NCBI GenBank assembly: GCA_005881695.1 | Contig: VBBT01000110.1 | Coordinates: 1 to 38,337, forward strand | Origin: Candidatus Bathyarchaeota archaeon | GTDB lineage: Archaea > Thermoproteota > Bathyarchaeia > 40CM-2-53-6 | Length of the DNA stretch: 38,337 bases | Direction of reading: 5' to 3' | Shown here: positions 33,631 through 38,337 of the stretch, one piece after another | Numbering within the stretch: the first letter of the stretch is position 1 | Layout of the letters: each line of letters opens with the position of its first letter | The notes under the pieces: generated by a model | The model's database searches: none | What the model was told of the DNA's origin: nothing | The model's input: only the letters and a program-made list of their open reading frames with translations | Position numbers and translations under genes: made by a program

Positions 33631-34470
33631 TTACTTCTTGGGTCCCTTGAGCCACCCTCCGATACCGAGTTCTAGCGCGTTCGAGGGCACGGTGCCAAGG
33701 GTAACCTCTCCATTGTCTGCCATCTTCAGACGTCTCCATCTCGAATCATGAGCTTTACCCCGGATCGCTCTCACTCTGAGATAGTGTTCTACCCTCCCGC
33801 CCTCTTCCTTGCTTTTGAGGTCGAATATTCCATCGCATAATGATTCAACATGTTTGTAGAATGCGTCTGATGCCACCCCGGCGGCGAAAGAGTGAAGCAT
33901 GGCGATGTCAAGGGCCACTGCCCACGGAACGACTCTTGTCCGCCAATAATCAACAAGCTCCTTCTCTCCGTTGTACTCAAGCAAGAGTGAGGTATTGTCA
34001 TCGATGTGAAGCCGCTTCTTCGATCCTTCGGGAACCTCTCCCTTGATGTCGTGCACGTTTCCAAGACTCCAATCGGATACTTTGACGGAGCCAGCCCAGA
34101 ACGACCCACCAGGCCCAGTTTCTTCTGTTCTTTCCGGATCGTGGAAGGCACCAGTTGCTGCGGCATACGTGTCCATTATTCGAAACGTTTTGTCTTGCTC
34201 TAGGGGCTGGAGTTTCAGCCCAAGCCTTGTCATGTCTTCTCTAATCTTATCGGGGTTGTGTTGGAAAGTGTGGTAGTCGACCTTCAATCCCGACCGCAGT
34301 GCATTTGCGGCAATGGTTATCGATGTCTCATACCAGAGGGAATCCGTATCAAACTCGACAACGTAGTGGGCACCATATGAAAGACCGCTTGGGACAATTT
34401 CTCTCAGCATAGAAAGGAGCAACGGATTTGGCAAGAGTCTTTTCCTCGATTGTTGCGCAGAATCAGCCAC
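33631..34470 (-). CDS. KaiC/RecA-like protein lacking the P-loop
   Basis: 279 residues. The first 110 residues follow the KaiC/RadA layout: GLSYGAHYVVEF where KaiC has G-x-P-x-G-S-x-x-L-V-x-G, then a helix and SGLKVDYHTFQHNPDKIREDMTRLGLKL, matching the second strand and the E-x-P-x-Q-L-x-R-x-M-x-x-L-G helix. At the Walker A position the sequence is FDTDSLWYET, with no Gly-Lys-Ser/Thr. A mixed domain and a C-terminal region (about 200-275) follow. It probably does not hydrolyse ATP and may be a structural or regulatory partner. Relationship is inferred from pattern only. It probably heads the cluster with the membrane and arrestin-like genes. Confidence 0.6.
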   Translation of the reverse strand: MADSAQQSRKRLLPNPLLLSMLREIVPSGLSYGAHYVVEFDTDSLWYETSITIAANALRSGLKVDYHTFQHNPDKIREDMTRLGLKLQPLEQDKTFRIMDTYAAATGAFHDPERTEETGPGGSFWAGSVKVSDWSLGNVHDIKGEVPEGSKKRLHIDDNTSLLLEYNGEKELVDYWRTRVVPWAVALDIAMLHSFAAGVASDAFYKHVESLCDGIFDLKSKEEGGRVEHYLRVRAIRGKAHDSRWRRLKMADNGEVTLGTVPSNALELGIGGWLKGPKK

Positions 34471-34521
34471 TTAAGCTGTAGTTTGGGACTCTATTTCTGG
34501 TGCTGGTCGGCGAATTCGAGT

Positions 34522-34803
34522 CTATTGCTCCATCTCAGGGCGCGGTTGCTTGGCCTCGCCCTTCTTCCTCTGCAGCGCGACTTTTTTCCAGCATTCCTCG
34601 TGAAAGAATATAGAGGCGGTCTCCGGGACGAAGCTGGGAACGGAGAAGAGGACCTTGCCCTTTGCAAGGCGATAAGCGTCCTCTCCATCTTCAAAATCCT
34701 CTCCGCAAAAATCACACGGAGGAGTATTCGGCTTCCTCAATATACGAATATCAGGCGATCGAGACGCCTTCAAACCCTGCTGACCCCGGCTAGGAGGACA
34801 CAA
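34522..34803 (-). CDS. small treble-clef-like zinc protein
   Basis: Frame of 93 residues from TTG at 34803. Residues about 30-75 hold C-x2-C (CDFCGEDF) and H-x2-E-C (FFHEECW), a possible C2HC treble-clef zinc site, with a DGEDAYRLAKGKVLF strand pair between. A TATA box CTATATAG at 34814-34821 would start transcription near 34790, inside this frame, so the true start may be TTG 34740, giving 72 residues. Function unknown; it precedes the KaiC-like gene by 51 bases in the same direction. Confidence 0.6.
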   Translation of the reverse strand: MCPPSRGQQGLKASRSPDIRILRKPNTPPCDFCGEDFEDGEDAYRLAKGKVLFSVPSFVPETASIFFHEECWKKVALQRKKGEAKQPRPEMEQ

Positions 34804-35151
34804 GGTTGCTCGGCTATATAGGGTCCTTTACCGTTAGGACAAATGCCCCGTACCTGACGACAGCTATCTCTTTCCATTTTCACGGCATGACAATCGGGAA
34901 ACAGAGATGGGAAGATTTCGGTAAGATTTGGACTTCGACCCTATTTTTTCGATGATTAGATAATAACTTATCAAAAGCTGCTGAAATAATAGGCGATATC
35001 GAGTGGGTTTGATCCAGAGTCTTTCCCGATTAACTGGAACCGTCCCGGGCACTGCCCCTTGATTGGATTTCCGTCAAAGACATGAAATGATGCTTTAGAA
35101 GATCTCAGACAAACGTTTGACTGGATCATCAAAGGATTTTGAAATACTCTA
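34804..35151. other. AT-rich divergent intergenic region
   Basis: About 350 bases between divergent genes. T6 at 34943-34948 and a GATAA/TTATC dyad at 34959-34972 lie in an AT-rich stretch. A TATA-like GAAATAC lies near 35137, close to the ATG at 35152. No gene or RNA recognised. Confidence 0.4.
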
Positions 35152-36144
35152 ATGAAAGCGATGGTATGCACCAGATACGGGCCTCCGGATGTTCTTCAGC
35201 TCAGAGAGCTAGAGAAACCTACTCCCAAGGACAATGAAGTGCTGGTAAGAGTCCATGCGGCCACAGTGACAAAAGGGGATTGTGAACTCCGAAGTCTGAA
35301 TCTTCCCCTAACGTGGCAACTCTTCGTGCGGGTAGGTTTTGGTTTCAGGGCGCCAAGAAAAAAGATACTGGGGCAAGAGCTGGCCGGGGAAATTGAATCA
35401 GTCGGCAGAGATGTAAAACTGTTCAAGAAGGGTGACCAGGTTTTTGCATTTACCGGTCTTCATCTTGGCGCTTATGCTGAGTACAACTGTCTGCCGGAAA
35501 AAGGGCTGATCGCAATGAAACCGGTCAACATGTCCTTTGAGGAGGCCGCCGCCGTTCCTGTTGGGGGACTTCACGCATTGAACTGTCTTAGAAAAGGGAA
35601 CGTTCAGAGCGTGCAGAAGGTTTTGATTATTGGTGCGGGCGGAACCGTGGGCACTCTTGCGGTGCAGCTTGCTAAATCATTCGGGGCGGAAGTAACATGT
35701 GTGGACAGCACGGGGAAGTTAGAGATGCTGGGTTCGATTGGCGCAGACCACGTCATTGATTATACCAAAGTCGATTTTACCAAAAGCGGAGAGAGGTATG
35801 ATGTTATTTTTGATGTGGTGGGTAAGAGTTCGTTCTCAGGTTGCATTAGATCCCTGAAGGAGAAGGGATTCTATCTCCTGGGCAACCCTGGGCTGTCCCA
35901 GCAGGTTCGAGGGCTATGGACTTCAATGATGACGAGCAAGAAAGTAGTAGGCGGGACCGTCTCGTACAAGACCGAAGATCTGATTTTCCTCAGGGAGCTT
36001 ATTGAGGCGGGCAAGATTAGATCGGTAATAGATAGACGCTATCCGCTGGAGCAAATTGCCGAGGCTCACCGGTACGTTGACACGGGGCAGAAGACAGGAA
36101 ATGTGGTCATCACCGTGGAGCATGATGCTCGAGTACGTGATTGA
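35152..36144 (+). CDS. NAD(P)-dependent MDR oxidoreductase (quinone oxidoreductase-like)
   Basis: 330 residues. GroES-like N-domain ([37 protein letters not shown]) and Rossmann domain with [16 protein letters not shown] (about 160-175). The catalytic and structural zinc cysteines of alcohol dehydrogenases are missing, which places it among zinc-independent quinone/enoyl reductases. Probably NADPH-dependent reduction of a quinone or enal. High similarity to bacterial proteins suggests transfer. A DUF6326-like membrane gene follows after 3 bases. Confidence 0.9.
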   Translation: MKAMVCTRYGPPDVLQLRELEKPTPKDNEVLVRVHAATVTKGDCELRSLNLPLTWQLFVRVGFGFRAPRKKILGQELAGEIESVGRDVKLFKKGDQVFAFTGLHLGAYAEYNCLPEKGLIAMKPVNMSFEEAAAVPVGGLHALNCLRKGNVQSVQKVLIIGAGGTVGTLAVQLAKSFGAEVTCVDSTGKLEMLGSIGADHVIDYTKVDFTKSGERYDVIFDVVGKSSFSGCIRSLKEKGFYLLGNPGLSQQVRGLWTSMMTSKKVVGGTVSYKTEDLIFLRELIEAGKIRSVIDRRYPLEQIAEAHRYVDTGQKTGNVVITVEHDARVRD

Positions 36145-36147
36145 GTT

Positions 36148-36516
36148 ATGGAAGATGTGAAAATTATCCTTTCAGCGTCGTGGGTTGCTCTGATGTTGAC
36201 TTATCTTTTAGGGGATGTTCTGCGAATCTACAGCGGCGACTTCAAGGCAGGAGAAATAGGAGGTATGAAAATAAGTCAGGATCAGTGGCTGGGAGTTGCA
36301 GTGTTAATGGTGATTCCGGTTGTCATGAGTTTCCTCTCGCTGACTTTGAACTATCCTGTGAGTCGCTGGGCGAACCTCATCGTAGCCTTAGTCTTCTTTG
36401 GCTTCAATCTCATTGGATTGCCCGGATACCCTTCAGCTTACGACAAATTCCTGATAATTGTAGGACTTGGGTTTAACGTTCTGACTGTATGGTATGCTTG
36501 GCAGTGGACAGTTTAG
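36148..36516 (+). CDS. small four-helix membrane protein, DUF6326-like
   Basis: 122 residues, four transmembrane helices (about 6-26, 46-68, 75-95, 98-118). The pattern LTYLLGDVLRIYSGDF and the NLIVALVFFGFNLIGLPGYPSAYD stretch resemble DUF6326 proteins. Function unknown. Three bases after the oxidoreductase stop, so translationally linked to it; such pairs occur in soil bacteria, again hinting at joint acquisition. Confidence 0.75.
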   Translation: MEDVKIILSASWVALMLTYLLGDVLRIYSGDFKAGEIGGMKISQDQWLGVAVLMVIPVVMSFLSLTLNYPVSRWANLIVALVFFGFNLIGLPGYPSAYDKFLIIVGLGFNVLTVWYAWQWTV

Positions 36517-36570
36517 AGAACGTAATACGAGCACGTACCCCTCCAGATTCAGGCACCGAGTGAGAAATGG

Positions 36571-37392
36571 TTGCAAGAAATAATCGATGCCCACGCGCAC
36601 TTGTCTGAACGCAGCGACGATGCCCTCAATCGCTTTGCGCGGAAGAACGGGCTGAGATACACCCTAGACGAGCTGCTGGGCACGATGCGAAGGTACAAGA
36701 TCGTGCGCGGGTTGCTCCTCAGCCCGCCCCTCCAGGGAGGCGCACCTCTTCCAAACGACAAAGTCATCAAGCTGTGCATCAGGAGCGGCGGGATGCTTGC
36801 GCCAGTGATCACGGTAGAGCCGTCTGCTAAAGAGGTGAAGGCTGCGGTCAAACTCGCCGAGGAAAACAGGAGGGTGGTGAAAGCATTCAAGGTGAGGCTG
36901 GGTTACGTGAAGGCTTCAGCGACAAGCCCTGTCTTCGACAGGCTTTACGATTATGCCGAGTCGGAGAGGCTTCCGGTGCTCTTCCACACTGGGGACACGG
37001 CATTCAGCACCGGGGACCTCGCCCGCTCTCACCCGCTGAATCTAGACGGATTGGCGAACAAGAGGGAGGAACTGACCATAATCCTCTGCCACTTTGGCAA
37101 TCCATGGTTTGAGGATGTGGCCGAGCTCATCTACAAGCATCCGAATGTCTACGCGGACATCTCCGGACTCATTACGGGCGGTGCTTATGCGGAGAAGTAC
37201 GCGGGGTGGCTTGCCAAGAAGATCAGCGAAGCCGTCTACTTTGCGGCCAGCGCGGACAAGGTGATCTTCGGAACCGACTACCCAGTCACGAAACACTCGG
37301 AAACGTTGGCTCTTGTCAGGAAGTTGGAAGTGGATGAGCGTGACAAAGAGAAGATACTTTGGCGCAACGCGAACCGGGTTTTCGGCCTATGA
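36571..37392 (+). CDS. amidohydrolase 2 family metal-dependent hydrolase
   Basis: 273 residues from TTG at 36571. TIM-barrel hydrolase/decarboxylase of the ACMSD-related type: metal motif DAHAHL (6-11), His in VLFHTGD (about 136), His in CHFG, and the final Asp in FGTDYP. Substrate unknown. Its stop overlaps the GNAT start (ATGA). Confidence 0.88.
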   Translation: MQEIIDAHAHLSERSDDALNRFARKNGLRYTLDELLGTMRRYKIVRGLLLSPPLQGGAPLPNDKVIKLCIRSGGMLAPVITVEPSAKEVKAAVKLAEENRRVVKAFKVRLGYVKASATSPVFDRLYDYAESERLPVLFHTGDTAFSTGDLARSHPLNLDGLANKREELTIILCHFGNPWFEDVAELIYKHPNVYADISGLITGGAYAEKYAGWLAKKISEAVYFAASADKVIFGTDYPVTKHSETLALVRKLEVDERDKEKILWRNANRVFGL

Positions 37393-37880
37393 CGGCCCAG
37401 GAGAATCTCGCCATTATAGATGTCCTCAAGGGAAAGAGGGCGGGCCTCGAATGGATACTTGAGGAGAGCTTTGAAGGATGGTACCTGATGCACTCGAAGA
37501 AGACCCTTCGAGATATCAAGCTGGTCAGAGCGGCAATGTCATCAGGCAAAGCGGTCGGACTGGTCATGCTGAAAACGCTAGTAGAAAGCGTTGGCTACGT
37601 GTACTACATCGCAGTTGCAAAGGCGAGCAGAAAGAGGGGGATCGGCAAACTTCTCCTGGAAGACGCCCTGCGGTACTTCAAAGCCTCCAGTGTAGAAGAA
37701 GTGTTTGCTAGCGTTGAGGAGGACAATGAGCCTTCTGAGGCATTGTTCGCGTCAGAAGGGTTCACACGGACGAGCTTCGGCGAAGTCTCCAAGGAACACG
37801 GGAGTCTTCACACGCTCAACATGTACAGGGAAATGTTGGTCGTTCCAGGCGAAGTCCTGTTACGCAGGGCGATCACCTAA
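37389..37880 (+). CDS. GNAT family N-acetyltransferase
   Basis: 163 residues from the ATG at 37389 overlapping the previous stop; a longer frame to 37359 lies inside the amidohydrolase. Acetyl-CoA site: YVYYIAVAKASRKRGIGKLLLEDAL includes the R-x-x-G-I-G motif. The C-terminal half (VFASVEEDNEPSEALFASEGF) is typical of GNAT. Acceptor unknown. Confidence 0.88.
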   Translation: MTAQENLAIIDVLKGKRAGLEWILEESFEGWYLMHSKKTLRDIKLVRAAMSSGKAVGLVMLKTLVESVGYVYYIAVAKASRKRGIGKLLLEDALRYFKASSVEEVFASVEEDNEPSEALFASEGFTRTSFGEVSKEHGSLHTLNMYREMLVVPGEVLLRRAIT

Positions 37881-37965
37881 CAATTATCACCGCCAATTAT
37901 CCGTTTTTCTCCGTGACGAAACATTTGATTACCGCTCTCCGCAAAAGCTCTCGAGTTCAGTTTCG

Positions 37966-38337
37966 ATGACAGGAAAGAGTCGAATGGTCGAATTTGAAGC
38001 AGAAGGCAGACAGGGAAGAGGCTTCCTAGTGACCCCCGAAAAGCAACGCGGGGCGGTCCTCGTCCTGCATGCCTGGTGGGGACTCAATGACTTCTTCAAA
38101 AGTTTCTCCAACAGGCTATCGTCCCAGGGATTTGTCGTATTGGCACCGGACCTCCACGATGGTGGTCTGGCGAAGACTGTGGCGGAAGCGAAGGAGCTCA
38201 AGTCGAAGATAGCCGACGAGAGAATCAAGAAGATCGTCTTAGGGGCCGCAGAATACCTAAGATCGATCCCACCCGTATCGGGCCGAAAGATTGGTGTTGT
38301 GGGTTTTTCGATGGGCGCAGCATGGTCTCTGTTACTG
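37966..38337 (+). CDS. dienelactone hydrolase family protein (partial, 3' end outside window)
   Basis: Open from ATG 37966 to the window end (124 codons); ATG 37984 is an alternative. Alpha/beta hydrolase: HAWWGLNDFFKS oxyanion segment, FVVLAPDLHDG after it, and nucleophile elbow GFSMGA. Classical dienelactone hydrolases have Cys in the elbow (G-F-C-x-G); Ser here puts it with the Ser-type members of the family. The Asp and His of the triad lie beyond the window. Confidence 0.88.
   Translation, partial: MTGKSRMVEFEAEGRQGRGFLVTPEKQRGAVLVLHAWWGLNDFFKSFSNRLSSQGFVVLAPDLHDGGLAKTVAEAKELKSKIADERIKKIVLGAAEYLRSIPPVSGRKIGVVGFSMGAAWSLLL

Noticed and set aside
33494-33739. 82-residue N-terminal extension of the two-helix membrane protein
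   Set aside because: Overlaps the KaiC-like gene in another frame and is highly charged; the ATG at 33493 gives a compact membrane protein.
1-38337. tRNA genes, rRNA genes, CRISPR arrays, insertion sequences
   Set aside because: I scanned the intergenic regions for T-loop consensus, long repeats and transposase-like frames and saw none; a covariance-model search would be needed to exclude intron-containing or degenerate tRNAs.

Overview
The window is archaeal chromosomal DNA, most likely from a mesophilic TACK-group archaeon (Thermoproteota; Nitrososphaeria- or Bathyarchaeia-like). I infer this from the information-processing genes: ribosomal proteins L21e and L40e, RNA polymerase subunit F, DUF655, Dim1/KsgA, the archaeal class I CCA-adding enzyme, ThpR, the archaeal tRNA G10 methyltransferase, UPF0200/UPF0201, an Lhr-type helicase, a 20S proteasome beta subunit and an ER-type signal peptidase. 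Promoters look archaeal: TATA boxes lie about 25 bases upstream of short leaders. Many starts are TTG or GTG. I found no rRNA, tRNA, CRISPR array or insertion sequence.

Layout. 1-2.3 kb (minus): a UvrD/helicase IV-like helicase cut by the window edge, with an N-terminal membrane segment and a nuclease-like insertion, then a small helical protein. 2.3-2.8 kb: a gene-free stretch with related palindromes. 2.8-4.8 kb (minus): gamma-carbonic anhydrase-like protein, signal peptidase I and a PadR regulator. Divergent from these is a proteasome beta gene (5.2 kb) whose catalytic Thr1 position reads Ala. A 19-bp perfect dyad lies between PadR and the beta gene. 5.9-7.2 kb: a small winged-helix protein and Hsp20. 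7.2-8.05 kb: a broken or recoded coding region with hairpins. 8.1-13.8 kb (plus): the large Lhr helicase and a three-gene ABC-2 exporter.

13.8-22.2 kb is an RNA-metabolism block: a COG2112 kinase, CCA-adding enzyme and ThpR (minus); UPF0200 and UPF0201 (plus), where UPF0201 has no normal start codon; RNase Z and Trm-G10 (minus); then L21e-RpoF-DUF655-KsgA and L40e (plus). One symmetric TATA box appears to serve both Trm-G10 and L21e. 22.2-24.2 kb encodes succinyl-CoA synthetase (sucC-sucD, minus).

24.2-30.7 kb is mixed: a YdeI-like protein, a frameshifted zinc-finger protein, a membrane protein, a KH/NusA-like protein with a geranylgeranyl-reductase-family flavoprotein, a PNPOx-like protein, another membrane protein and a saccharopine-dehydrogenase-like enzyme. 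30.7-34.8 kb (minus) is the most unusual gene neighbourhood: a PH-like/zinc-ribbon protein, an arrestin-like protein with a C-terminal winged-helix-like tail, two small membrane proteins, a KaiC/RecA-like protein lacking its P-loop, and a treble-clef-like zinc protein. 35.1-38.3 kb (plus) has accessory metabolism: an MDR oxidoreductase, a DUF6326-like membrane protein, an amidohydrolase, a GNAT acetyltransferase and a dienelactone-hydrolase-like enzyme cut by the window end.
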